This document shows, piece after piece, positions 47,943 through 59,337 of a stretch of DNA of 64,000 nucleotides; within the stretch, counting starts at the first letter, position 1, and every line of letters begins with the position of its first letter. The notes under the pieces were generated by a model that saw nothing but the letters and a program-made list of their open reading frames with translations, had not been told where the DNA came from and ran no database searches. The position numbers and the translations under genes were made by a program. The DNA is from Datura wrightii (lineage: Eukaryota; Streptophyta; Magnoliopsida; Solanales; Solanaceae): positions 131,133,001-131,197,000 of the forward strand of contig JASDFA010000010.1 of NCBI GenBank assembly GCA_035772735.1, written 5' to 3'.

Positions 47943-47960
47943 TCACTAGTAACGACACCA
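47943..47960 (-). other. Degenerate primer binding site of the RT-less Athila
   Basis: The minus strand reads TGGTGTCGTTACTAGTGA. It aligns with the Asp-type site TGGCGCCGTTGCCGGGGA with six changes, five of them C-T or G-A, and lies five bases past the LTR end. Confidence 0.65.
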
Positions 47961-47965
47961 CTTTT

Positions 47966-49705
47966 TGATAATGCTCAAATTAACACTCCTAATAAAGTAT
48001 GAAGCAGACATTTACAATAAAGAACCCAACAAAGATTGGGGTTGATCCTACAAGGAATATGATAAGAACTAGACTAATGCAGGTATTTAAGCGTTTAGGT
48101 ATGTTATCTCCAAATTGGTGGTGATTCAAGAAAACAATTATAAAACAAGATTTAAAATAAATTGTTGTTTATTAAGATTTGCAATTAACTAGGGTAAGGG
48201 TTCCCCATGGGTTTATAATTACTTCGCGATTACACTCGTAATCTATCCCAATGCTTACTTGTAGAAATGATAACTAGGGTTCATCCAAATGACTAGTTCG
48301 TCCCTATTGGATGACGATACTCAATTATCGGGTTAGGTCTTATAAGCGATTTCAATTTAACTGTTATCAATTTGTTCCAAATTAACTATTCTGCTACCGC
48401 ACCTCAAGTTATACAATGACTCATAAAGATCAAGGTTTTGTTGTAATTCTCTTTTCCTAATCTCTATTTCTCTAGGTTCAAGCAAGTAAAGAATTCAGGC
48501 AAGTCCTAACGTTGCACTTCGTTATGAAACATTAAAGACGAAGAGAATACAATAAAAATATTTAGCATTTTGTTTTTAATCAATTTGTGTAACCCTAGTT
48601 TGTTAATCCATCATGGTTTCCACAATCTTAGTTGTGGAGGTTTTATCCTCACATGATTGTAAGATAATTGAGAGTATTCATAGACAAATACATAAACTAA
48701 TACTTAAAACGATGATTGAAAGAAAACCTTCTTTGAATATTGTAAGAAAAAATATGAACAAATTCAAGAACAATTGAGAAAATCCAAGTTAAGATCTCAA
48801 GAATTGCTCTTCAATATTGCCAAGAACTGAGTACAAACTGATAATTAACGACCTTTTTCTAAAAAGAAACCTAAAAATCATTTATACAAATAATAAAAAT
48901 CTTTTCCTAAGTTAATAGAGAAATATCAAAATCTAGCTCCGACTCCTCATATGACCCATAATAGGATTGTACAAGTCGTTCCTTATCTCATACATCCCTT
49001 GGCTTCTATAGAATTTAGCTAAGTGTTGGCCTCTAGTACAACTCGTAACAAGATCCTATGAGTCGTACAATCAAGTCGTGGTTTGATACTGAGAACTCTG
49101 ACATTTTCTGAAGATTTCTACCAATGTCTTGGTATGCCTCGTACCTTGCTCCTACAACTCGTAACAACTTGTCTTAACATGAGATCTACCAATTCCCAAA
49201 AATCTCTGAAGTTTCCCACGGCTCCTGGTATGAGTCATAGGTAGATGTTATGATCCGTAATTGCTATCCATACCAGGAGACTTCAACTTGTGCAAATTTC
49301 TCTAAAGTGTTTTCTATGACTCAAGTTACGGCTCGTACCAGGAAGGTACAATCTACCTACGACCCATACTAGGAGACTTCAACTTGTGCAAATTTCTCTA
49401 AAGTTTTCTATGACTCAACTTACGCCTCGTACCAGGATGATACGATTCGTACCAAGAGTCGTACTTTACCTTTGCCTTGTACAAATCATCTGGACTTTTT
49501 CACGAGTCTTAGTACGAGTTGTAAAATATTGGTACAACTCGTACTGAGATCCGTACTTGGCCCAAAATCTGCACTTTTACACATCTTTTACACATTTTCA
49601 CTCCAACACCTATTTTTCCTGAAAACAAAGTAAAAGTGCATCATATCTATATAAACACACCTAAATCCATGCTATTTTCCCAGTTTTAAGCATCAAAAGT
49701 GTTTT
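47966..49705 (-). repeat. 5' LTR of the RT-less Athila, 5' end truncated
   Basis: The LTR 3' end is GAGCATTATCA on the minus strand at 47966. It aligns by eye with the plus-strand LTR 59338-61061, but about 150 bp at its 5' end are missing where the gypsy gag fragment begins. The exact edge is uncertain by about 15 bp. An ACGASTCGT-type cluster fills 48950-49560. No gene. Confidence 0.7.
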
Positions 49706-49715
49706 AGTCTCACAG

Positions 49716-50114
49716 CACATCAGTTGACCTAAGTGGTCATGGCCTGTGCCAACATTTAAAATGCCACCCTTAACTCAGCATGAATGACCTGCTCCGATAA
49801 GGGATCCGCTGGAGCTGATAGGGCTGGCTGGTGCCCATCTCCATTGTCATTGCCATGGCTATTTCAATTGACATCTCTCCATCCATTTAGTTGGTGTGGA
49901 GGCATATTTCTACAAACACATATAGCACAAGCCAGAGGAAAAGAGAGGCACTTCATCGCACTACATAGATCATGAAAGAAGGAAAATTTCCTAAAACATC
50001 TTGTAGCCTCTTCCCCATAAGTGTAGCGCACTTCACACCCATGGAAAATATTCTACTTAATGCATCTTTCAAACACTCTAGGACACACCTAAACCTTGGC
50101 TCTGATACCAAGTT
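49716..50114 (-). pseudogene. Gypsy gag start and leader with primer site
   Basis: Minus strand: primer site TGGTATCAGAGC at 50099-50110, leader, ATG at 49903-49905, then MPPHQLNGWRDVN, a stop, and a gag-type QVMHAELRVAF-MLAQAMTT segment with stops. This is the N-terminal gag layout of chromovirus elements. It is cut at about 49716 by the Athila LTR; the rest of the element is lost. Confidence 0.7.
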
Positions 50115-51024
50115 TGTCACAACCCTAGTTGGAACCCTGAATTGAGATACGGGACCTAGAACCATGAATGGCTCCAAGCTAGCCCATGGCATGCGCATAG
50201 AAACTCAAGATCTTAAATTAAAGAGAAAAACTTAAAACTTAAACATGAATATACAGGAGTCTATATTGCATAAAATAAAAGCAAGAGTGACGAATCCAAT
50301 AACTGAGTCAACCAACACATGTATGTCTAAAAAGCCTTTAGTCATAGATGGACTATGGGACAACCTCCCCAACTAGTCCACTAAATCTGAAACTAACATG
50401 ACCAAAACACATAACTAAAAGAATGTCCTCAGTAGATGAGGACTCACCAACACAAGGACTAAGCTGGACTGATATGGGAGCAGGACTAACGGCGCAACTG
50501 AGTTTGATCGCCTCAACCAATATCATGAAATGATATAACATAGAATATGCGGTCAATACTTTGAACATACTGAGTATGCGAGGTAAGTAAAACAGGCTAG
50601 TAAAATGCATAAAGAGTTCATAAGTGTAGGACATTTAAACATGAAGTAATAATCATAATTTAGACATGAGGGCTCAAGGCTTTCAAAACTGTTCATAAAC
50701 TAGTCAGAAATATGTTCATAAGAGAAATCTTGTAAAAACATAACTTGAGCCAAATTATTATAATCATGAACATGCATAAATCATGAGGAACAGTGGGAGG
50801 ATTTATCGTAACTGAAACCATCATGATATAGCTTACATGATGCCCCAACTTTCTCTCTCAAAAGGGAAAAGCCACCCTAATCTTTCCAAGGAAAGGGATG
50901 ATGACATGGCGTGATATCACTAAAGATACCTTGTAGGGTTAACATGAATATATTCCTACATTGACACGTAGTTCTAACGTCTAGATTCCCAGAACCCCCG
51001 ACTAACTCGATGTTAGATACTACT

Positions 51025-51991
51025 TGATAACGTCCAAAATACACTCTTTGTTACAAAATAGCACACACGGTCGTTGTATCAAAACGAATATCCCGACGGA
51101 TGTCGGGGTCGAATTCCACAGAGAATTGAGTCGATAATTCAAGAGTTATAAACTAACTCAAACTAGATCGCATCATTGTTTAACATTTGAAAAGTAAAAT
51201 TTGGGGAAAAATTAAAGGAAAATAACTATCTAATTCTAAACTAAGAATAATTGAGGGGAACTCCAATTGTTGCATTCTTAAGTGAATTAGCTAGGGGTGT
51301 GCTTTGCATGGTTAAACAACTAGCATGGGCTAATTCATTGCCTTTCAATTCAAATTCAACTTAGATAGTTGTGGATAAATCACATTCTCTTGTTTTCCAA
51401 CCATAAGAATGTTTATGCCTTGGGTTTCTCAAACCCCAAGGCCAAATTCAAGTTATCAACCACAAAAACTTGAGGAAGGACTAGCTATTTCTAGCCTTGA
51501 CCTTTAATGGACTGAAGATGTGAGTTTTGAGTATCTCTAGCTCAATCCCACACACCAACACTCCCATTCCTCACCATTATCTTTTCACCTTTCTCTCTCA
51601 AGTAAAAGAAAGAAATGTAAAAAAATCATATTTGCAACCATCAATTTTGACAATTAAAACTTGGGAGAAGACAATAGATCTAAGTTACAATGAGAATTCA
51701 AAATCAATTCATCAATACCCATTCATACATTCAAACCTACCATACATTCACCCCGAACTAGCAATTTTGATCTACATATATATAGAGAGAGAAGATACCC
51801 AAATAACTTTCTCAACATTCACAATATGGGTTCATCCAATTGCTTCACAAGGTTTGCAACAATAGTGGGATTCCCCCATAAGGGGGATTCCTCAAAAAGA
51901 AGAACTTTCTATTCTATGTTGAGAGAAATCTACAATTTCTATTGTTCTATGAATGAAAAGATGATGATTCCCTCAACGGTGTACAATGGAG

Positions 51992-52050
<59 letters not shown>

Positions 52051-52606
52051 GTACTTTCTTGTGTACAACTTTTCCCAAATGCCCTTGAGGTTTTTAGATG
52101 CTTCAGAGACCTTTCTAGACCTTTTTACACTTCACTAGATGGCCTCTCCTATAAGGAACCGGTATTTCGCCGATGTCAATCCGCGGAGTATCAAACTATA
52201 GCCGATCGAAAACAGTGTCCTAGCTAAGGGAACCGGCGGTTCAATGGGAGTTTAGCTGATGCCATTCCTCGAAGAGCTGCTTGGTTCGCTGGTCTGGGTA
52301 GTAGCTTTGGCGTTTTGCCCGCGTTTTGCCCTTTTAGAACCGCGTTTAGCTAATTCAAAGCATGTCTTTGCACCTCTTATTGAGCTCAAATCTTCCATTA
52401 TCTTTGGCCCCTCTCCTTCATATTCTAACTCATCAAATTTCATCTCAAATTCCTTTTGTTTTTCTCGATTTTATGCTTTCTCTACTCACGTGGAGTACCT
52501 ACAAAGAATTCAATAGAAAGGACATAAAAACCACATAAACGACTCAAAAACTAGGCAAAAACTCATGCTTAGGAGTGTAATGAGTTGGTAAATTTCCAAC
52601 TCATCA
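51025..52606 (-). mobile_element. Solo Athila-type LTR with target duplication
   Basis: TGATAACG at 51025 and CTCATCA ending at 52606 are the termini. CTACT at 51020-51024 is repeated at 52607-52611, a perfect 5-bp target duplication. Length 1582 bp, no internal region. Minus orientation is inferred from the position of the GC-rich palindrome block (52150-52245) upstream of a TA-rich run. ORFs at 51527 and 51826 are not recognisable. Confidence 0.9.
51996..52048. repeat. (TA)n microsatellite at the expected TATA position
   Basis: 53 bp of alternating T and A, about 100 bp on the promoter side of the palindrome block of the solo LTR. In the other LTRs with palindromes a TATA box lies in this place. 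Confidence 0.9.
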
Positions 52607-53852
52607 CTACTCCTAAATATATGCACATGGATCATATTTTAATCATTAAACATACTTGAAGTATATGGGCTAGTTAAGATCATAAGATATATGACATGCT
52701 TGAAATACGCGAACTAGCCATAAAGAGGCCCGTGAGTCAGCCATGCACATAAACATGATACTTGTAAAAGATATGCGTACTTGAGAAAGTCATCATACTT
52801 GAAACTCATAATTTCATGAAGCGTTCTTGTAAAAAATCACATATCATGATCATAATACATAACTTAAAACTTGAGAATTGATATCATAAGAGAATCATGG
52901 GATTTCATTAGAAAGGAATTTAACCCTAGGAGTTCATAATCATGCTTGTAACTTCGAAATCGAAATTACGTAGAAGGCTTAACAGGAATATAAAACCCTA
53001 ATCATAGATCATCAATTTGATCAAGATAGCTAATCCCATATATGAATCATGGAGGAATTCAACAACACCCAACTTAGCCCTAAAATTCAGAATTTGGGCA
53101 TGGGGAATTGGGAGATCATGATTTTTTGATCAAAGAAGGGGCATGAGGATGGAAGAACCTCTCATTGAAAATCCCCACATACCTTGGTTCACTAATTCCT
53201 TGACTTAGCTTGAGACCCAAAGAGAATTTTAGAAGATAAGAGTGAAGAATCCTAGCTTGTTCTTGTGAGCCTTGAGATATTTTGATCTTCAAATTATAGT
53301 GTTAGGAGTAGAATGAGAGTTCTAGTGTGAATATTCTCCTTAAAGCACTCTTTCTCAAGCTTAAAACAATGTATTTTAGGAGTTTGGATCTTAGAAATTA
53401 TGAAAATTCCCTTAATGATTTGACAGGAAATAGGACACTACTAGTAACCACGAGTGACCTAACGAATGTTAGGTCACTAAACGACTCATAGTCCTCCCTT
53501 TTTTCCACCACTAGAATTTTGCTATTGTTCCATCCTTCCCAGATGGCAACTCACTCAATGTTTCGTGAAATGTCACCACGACTCATCCCTCCACTCATCA
53601 AGTCTCCTGAAAATTCAATACTTTCTCCTTCACTAAACACTTAACGGGTCAACCCATGACTCATGGGGAGTCATGATGACTCATCATCTCATCCGTAAAG
53701 TCTCTAGAAGATAACTCTTTTCTCCATTTGAGCACCACTTAACGGGTCACTTAACGATCCGTCAAGTGGCTTATTGGGTCACTTGGTGTAGATTTTCCTG
53801 TTTTCTCCATTTTAACCTTCGCTCTGATCTTAGGGACTTTTGGGGTGTTACA

Positions 53853-54200
53853 CAGTTGGTCTTAGGATCCCCCATACCAACTAGGATGCGGCTATTGATG
53901 GTAGACTTCATAGTGAAGAAGCCAATGTGATCCTACATATGTGCTAGTAAAGGTGGACAGGTCTATCTTCCCGGTCGACTTTGCGATCTTGGATTGCGAG
54001 GTGGATTTTGAGGTCCCCATCATCTTGGTGCGACTATTCCTTGCTACTAGGAGAGTCTAGTGAATGTTAAAGTGGGCTAGCTGAAGTTTAGGCTAAACAA
54101 AAAAGAGGTCACCTTCAACATCTGTAGGTTAATGAAGCAACCTAATGAGTTTCGGGTGTTTCAGCAATAGAGGTTGAGTCTGAGTTTCTTGACGAATTCT
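53853..54200 (+). pseudogene. Athila protease remnant, plus strand
   Basis: The frame reads QLVLGSPIPTRMRLLMVDFIVKKPM, then after a frame change VDFAILDCEVDFEVPIILVRLFLATRRV, the C-terminal half of the Athila aspartic protease. It matches the end of the minus-strand copy at 45598-45700 and extends beyond it. The active-site part lies on the far side of the gypsy LTR and is not in the window. Within about 100 bp after the protease the text turns into the post-integrase region, so RT, RNase H and integrase are deleted. Confidence 0.75.
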
Positions 54201-54218
54201 GAGTAGTCAAGAGACTTG

Positions 54219-54352
54219 TGTCGTGCCGCGACATTAAATTAGGCACTTCTTGGGAGGCAACCCATGAGGTGGTTTGGTGAAGTCTAAGTAACCAAACCAC
54301 CTGCATCATGTTGCGACATTAAATTAGGCGCTTCTTGGTAGGCAACCCAAAT
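54219..54352 (+). other. Tandem pair of conserved post-pol hairpins
   Basis: First copy: GTCGTGCCGCGAC (54220-54232) and TTGGGAGGCAACCCA (54250-54264). Second copy (54305-54352) is weaker: TGTTGCGAC and TTGGTAGGCAACCCAA. The same two hairpins, same order and spacing, occur once in each short Athila unit (about 39145-39185 and 43370-43425, minus strand). An RNA element is inferred from stem retention. Confidence 0.7.
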
Positions 54353-55817
54353 ATTTTGATTATTGGGTGTTCAGTGTGCAGGTGAAACAAAAACTGATGG
54401 GAGAAAAATGCAGGACAGGTCTGGACTATGAGCCTTAGTACGAACTGCAACATAATTGTACGGCTCATAGTCCCATCTGTGGTGAAAAGTAGAGACTTGA
54501 TATGGTGCTGAAGAGCATACTATGGTTGGTCATTATGAATCATACCTTCATGGTACAAGTCATAGACTCACTGTAGTGATGAACTTCCTTGAAAGTGCCA
54601 AAGTACTAAAGTCTGACCTACGACTCATGGTACAAGTTGTGGAATTTTAGTATGACTCATACCATCCTCTCGTAAGTCCCTAGGTGAGTTTTCTTAGTTT
54701 CTAGGTACGAGTCGATGGGAAAAGTCATAGGTATGACCTATGACTCATGGTACGAGTCGTGATGGGCAATTTAAATGAAATGACCCGACCAAACCTAGAT
54801 TTTTTAAAAGTTCGCCCATAACCTATTTAAATCAAATGTTTGGACCTAAATTTCCCACACAATCACAAACACAACCCACCATCATCTCCCCTAATCCTCA
54901 ATCATTCGTAACTCACTCAACATCATGTTTGATCTAGAATCTATGAAAATAAATTTGCATAAGGTATTCGAATTCCTAGCCCAAACCCGAAGCAAGAAAG
55001 AAATTTGCAAGAACTTGAAAATAACAAGTAATATCCATTCATCTAATATTCTTTCTAGCATTAGCCACATTTGTACTGTGATTCCTCCACTCATGAAAGT
55101 GAGAATGAGGAATGTGATCAGAGGCTAAGTATGGATATGTATTGATAGGTTTAGGAGTTAAAAATGCTTAAGGACTTATATTGATTCACGGGTAGTGACT
55201 TACCTGGAATAAAGCATGATGGGGATTAAGTAGGTAGTTGAAAATGATGTTTTGTGAGTCAATAGGGTGGGGAATTTAGAGTACCCATCCCAAAAACATG
55301 TTTGCCTGCATATCTGGTAACACACAAGGAGAAGATAGGCTTCACGAGTCATCCTACGACTTGTGGTATTGTACTACGACTTGTAGATGATCCATTGGTA
55401 CTGTCCCAGTTCATTAAAATTTAAAAAATTGTGGTACAGTACTTATATGATTCGTGGTATATCACTACGATTCGTACCAAGTAATTGTACCAAGAAACAA
55501 TAAGGGTCAAATTCAAAGAGAAAAATCACAACCTCTTATATGACTTGTAGAACCATACTATGAACTATGATAATGAGTCGTACCAAAAAATAGAAAGTCC
55601 AACTTTCAATTGTTTATTGTACGACCTTTAGTACGAACCATACCATCAAGGTACGAGTCATACAATGAGTCGTGACTGGGCCAAGAGTGCACTAAGAGCC
55701 ACAGTACAGATCTTACCACCAAGGTACGACTCGTACTAATGAATCGTAGGTTGAGATAGAACATAATTTCCTTGATATCTGTCTCTGAGATAACATGTAC
55801 TAATCTTTCTTTCCATA
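54353..55817 (+). repeat. Athila spacer with two ACGASTCGT palindrome clusters
   Basis: Clusters at 54400-54780 and 55320-55750 contain TACGACTCGTA-type motifs and decayed variants (for example GTACGAGTCGTGA near 54752 and GGTACGACTCGTACT near 55723). Between them, 54790-55310 is non-coding with no feature I recognise. It ends in a splice-acceptor-like TTCTTTCCATAG (55806-55817) just before the extra ORF. Confidence 0.7.
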
Positions 55818-57950
55818 GGTACCATTACAATCAAAAAGAGAGCAACAAAGAAGGCTGGGAACAAGGACGCCAAAGCTGAGATTGCAGCTCGGAGGGCTCT
55901 GAGGGATGAGGCATCCGTATTTGAGTAGGAAAAGGACACCCCTAGTTGTTCGGTGGAGGAATATGAATTAGACACAACTTACATCGATGAGCCATGAACG
56001 ACTAGGGCACAAGCCAAGGCTCAGTCCATAGCCACTTTAGCCACACCAGCAGATGCTCCCCAGTCTGAGGAGGGAGCTGAGGAGCAGCCTTAGGAGTCAC
56101 AGTAGTAGCTCAAATGAGGAAGAAGGGTCTGATTAGGCATACTCTAAGGAGGGAGAATGGGAAGATGATGATGACCTGACCCCTCCTCCAGAGAGCCGTA
56201 CTATCAGGTGGAGTGTGCCTGGTGCTCGGGAAATTTTTGACCTAGTCTCACTCTCACCTTCAAACAGAACCCCAGATGGAGCATTCAGGAGGAGCCATGG
56301 ATCCTGACCAGTGCCTTAAATGAGGTCAAGGATATTAAGAGTCTATTTGATTTCAATAGGTTCGAGTAGATGGAAAGAACCCCTAATAGCTACAGTGCGA
56401 ATGTGGTCAGGGAGTTCTATGCCAACTACTTGGACATTCTGAAGCAGCGGACATCGGTTGGGCGAAAAGTGAAGGAGCAGCCCAGACTAGAGACTGTAAA
56501 GGTCCGGGAGTGCAAGGTTGATTGCTTAGAGCAGGCCATTGCCCGTATGTTATATGGGTCAAAATTATAGGGCCCTAGAGCCACAACAGAGTTTGATCAT
56601 CGGTTTGATTCCTTGAAAAGGGTTAAGAAGCTGAGTCCATAGGAGAGACAGAGGTAGGTGAGGTGGTTGGCTCACGTGATAGCTGAGGATAAGGAGGAGG
56701 TTGAATGGGTGACCAGTGGATGGCAGGTCTCCAAAGCTCCATTTAACTTCATAACGAAGGCCTGTTGGACACTAGTTTGCCATAGGTTGGCACTAATGGC
56801 GAATGATAATACTCTGAGCACCAATAGAGCATCGTTAATGGCATGCATCATGTCCATATATGCCATTAATATCCCCAGGGTTATAGCAAAAGATATTTGG
56901 GATAGAGCTCTAGCCTTGAGTACGACCATTCCATTCTTGAGTCTTATATGTATACTCTGTATAGAGTCCAATATGAGGGTGATAGCTGAGGTGGATTCTA
57001 CAGTGGTTGGAGGCAATTGGGTTGATCAGAGATGAGAATAACCCAGTGAGCTAGGTTAGATTACCAACATTAGTCCCACCATCACAGCTAACTAACGGCG
57101 AGCAAGTAGATGCCCCCACCTCCGTTGAGTAGAGCGATATGCAGATCATTGATGCCGGCCACACAATAGTTCATACCTCCATTGGACACATTGGGGAAAG
57201 TTCCTTCAGGTTGCATTTTGGTGGCCCATGACTTCGTGCAAAAGTTGGCCAAAAGGCTGACATTGACCGAGAAAAAGGTCAACGTGATAATGGAATAAGT
57301 CAAGACTTAGGTCAAGACTGAGATTGAGGAGGCTGTAAGAGGGTTACACAACAGATTGGATAGCTTTGAGCTTTGGCTCAATGAGTGGATAGATGAGCAA
57401 CCAGATGTGATGAGCTTGAGAGAGGAGATTGGGTCACTACAGAGCCAGGTAGCTGAGTTATCGTCTAGACAACGGACCATATTGTGAGCCCCCACTATGT
57501 CTATGTTTGTCGATGAGATGGAGGAGGAGCTTGATCAGGGGCATTCTGGTCTCCTAAGCCCACCGATGGAGATAAGGGAAAGAAGAGAGCTGCAGAGGTA
57601 GTTGATGAGGAGACCTCCAAGAAGAGGAAAAGAAGAGAAAGAAGGATCACAAGAGGGCAGCAAAGCCAGCCTGCAAACTCATGAGGAGCACATGTTTAAG
57701 CTGCATGAGAGAACTAGAGGATCCAGGAGCTCAACTGATGTACCTAGAGAGCTTGTGGGTGGAGAGGACCCTTCAGATGAGCCACATGTAGCCCAGATAG
57801 ATAAAGAGGTCGCTAAAGCAGCCAAGACTGCTAAGTGGGTGACCACAGCCCCTGAAATCACATCATTAAGTATGTCAGCCACCACTGGCACCACGATTGT
57901 AGTGGAGGGGAGTGTGCCTTCACCAGCCTCCATAGGATGAAAGGAGCACT
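55818..57950 (+). pseudogene. Athila extra ORF, plus-strand copy
   Basis: Homologous to 37805-35720. N-terminus KKRATKKAGNKDAKAEIAAR, acidic linker with stops, then SALNEVKDIKSLF, NVVREFYANYLDI, FDHRFDSLKRVKKL, WVTSGWQVSKAPFNFITKACW and TLSTNRASLMACIMSIYAINIPRVIAKDI, the core of the putative plant transposon protein domain. A charged C-terminal part follows (57602-57940; HEEHMFKLHERTRGSRSS). Frames change at least twice and TAG/TGA stops are frequent. Its place after the pol region equals that of the env-like ORF of other Athila-lineage elements, but I see no signal peptide or membrane segment, so I do not call it env. Confidence 0.75.
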
Positions 57951-59337
57951 TAGAGTGCAACAGGCATGTCCCTCTCTCAGTTTGTATTTCTTTTCTTTGG
58001 GGACAAAGAATGCTTTTCCAAAAGGGGTGTAATTGTCTTTTAGATTTTTGATTCATCCGAGGGTTTTTACTATCGTGTTTCTTTTCCTCGGACTTTCTAT
58101 CTAGTATAATTGGCATGTTTAGGTTGTTTTATTTTTGTTTAACTAGAAGTAGCTTAGGAGTACTTAACAGCCAATTAATGCACATGTGTTTGATGTTTTG
58201 AAATTGTTGAAAAAAATGACCCTTTTTAATATTTTTATGATTAGTTATGTTTGTTTACTGCAAAACATGACCAATATGGATCTTTTTATGGAATTTGATA
58301 GATTAGCATGATTAGCTATAGTGAATCTATACATGAACCAGATAGGTAGTGTGTAATGCAAACCTATATCATGTGTAAGTGTGGTTCTTACTTAGTTCTA
58401 TATTGTGTAGGTGATCTAGAACTTGCCCGATTGGTCTTTGCTTAGGTTATAGGATAGTTGGTTAGGAAAGGATCATAGACCCTTTTTGAATTAGCTCACT
58501 TTTAGCCTAAATTGCCCTACCAAATGAATAAGTATCCCTTGATCCAAATATTTGAGCCTTAATTGACCATCTTTCTTTCATTATCCTATTCCCCTTCCCA
58601 CTTGTTTACGATGGACCTATTTTGGTCCTGGTCCCCCCTTGGACGTTGTGAATCTCAACTCAGGCAATATTCCTAAGTTATGGATGGATATTGTAGGGGT
58701 GTGTAAGAGGTGTGGCGGAAATGAAAGAAGAAAAACTTAGTCAATGAAAAGTGGGTGTGATGTGAAAGAAAAAGAAAAGAAAAAAATATAGAAAATGAAA
58801 TAAAAATAAGAGAAAAGTAGAAAAGAAACCACACCCACTAGTTGAAAGAGGAATGAAATGAAGAAAAGGGAGAAAAAAGGGGGGAAGGTCAAAACGTGGA
58901 GCCAATGCTGGTAGTGCCAAGGGAGGTTAGTCACTATTTCCATATCTACCATATCCAACCTAAAGCCTACATTACAAGCTAATAAAATTCCTATAGTGAT
59001 CCTAGCTTAACTACTCAAAAAACCAGTGTAGAGAAAATAAGGGAAAGCCTATGGTATCACCTGTGCAGTGTTTGGAACTTCTTTGTGAGAGTGAGAGCTT
59101 TGCTTGATAGTGCCAGTTTTATACATATACATCTATATTGAGTGTGTTTAGGACTTCATTTTTTGTGAGAGTACATGGGTTGCATTGCATTATGCCAACA
59201 TTCTGTGTAAACAGTATTAGTGATAGCTTAGTTGTCTGTTAATAGTTGAATGCCATCTCTAGATCCCTTTATGTCATGATTTATGGTTGCATGTACGCAT
59301 AGCTAGCTTGGTTTTGAATAGAAAAGGGGTCAATACT
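57951..59337 (+). other. Athila 3' non-coding tail and PPT
   Basis: Non-coding tail with a purine-rich block at 58735-58890 (AAGAAAAAGAAAAG-type). The PPT GAAAAGGGG at 59321-59329 is eight bases before the LTR start. It aligns with 34310-35719 on the other strand. No gene. Confidence 0.7.

Larger units (their letters stand above)
34298..49705 (-). mobile_element. RT-less Athila derivative, minus strand, with nested insert
   Basis: Minus-strand order: truncated 5' LTR (49705-47966), degenerate Asp-type primer site, gag-protease in one frame (47837-45598), then the nested 38363-45597 insert, a palindrome-rich spacer (38362-37806), the extra ORF (37805-35720), a 3' non-coding tail, a PPT-like run and a 12-bp stub of the 3' LTR. 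The layout matches the plus-strand copy at 53853-61061, which lacks RT to integrase. A PR 3' end and any pol are missing here, probably lost partly with the nested insert. Confidence 0.75.
50115..53852 (-). repeat. 5' LTR of a truncated gypsy element, interrupted by a solo LTR
   Basis: Termini are TGTAACACCCC (53852, minus strand) and TTGTGACA (50115), same family as 32035-34297. Without the nested solo LTR and one target copy it is about 2.15 kb. A decayed hairpin pair is at 50520-50562 and a decayed ACGASTCGT cluster at about 53450-53780. Its right end is inserted in the protease of the plus-strand Athila. Confidence 0.85.

Noticed and set aside
51527..52227. Two overlapping frames of 112 and 133 codons
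   Set aside because: Both lie in the solo LTR 51025-52606, and one is prolonged by the (TA)n run.
49721..53857. CAGTT at 49721 and at 53853 as a target duplication of the gypsy piece
   Set aside because: The left copy lies at a truncated gag edge without an LTR terminus, and the two flanks belong to different host elements, so the match is probably chance.
55818..57950. Envelope gene in the extra ORF
   Set aside because: There is no signal peptide, membrane span or cleavage motif; the core resembles the plant transposon protein domain instead.
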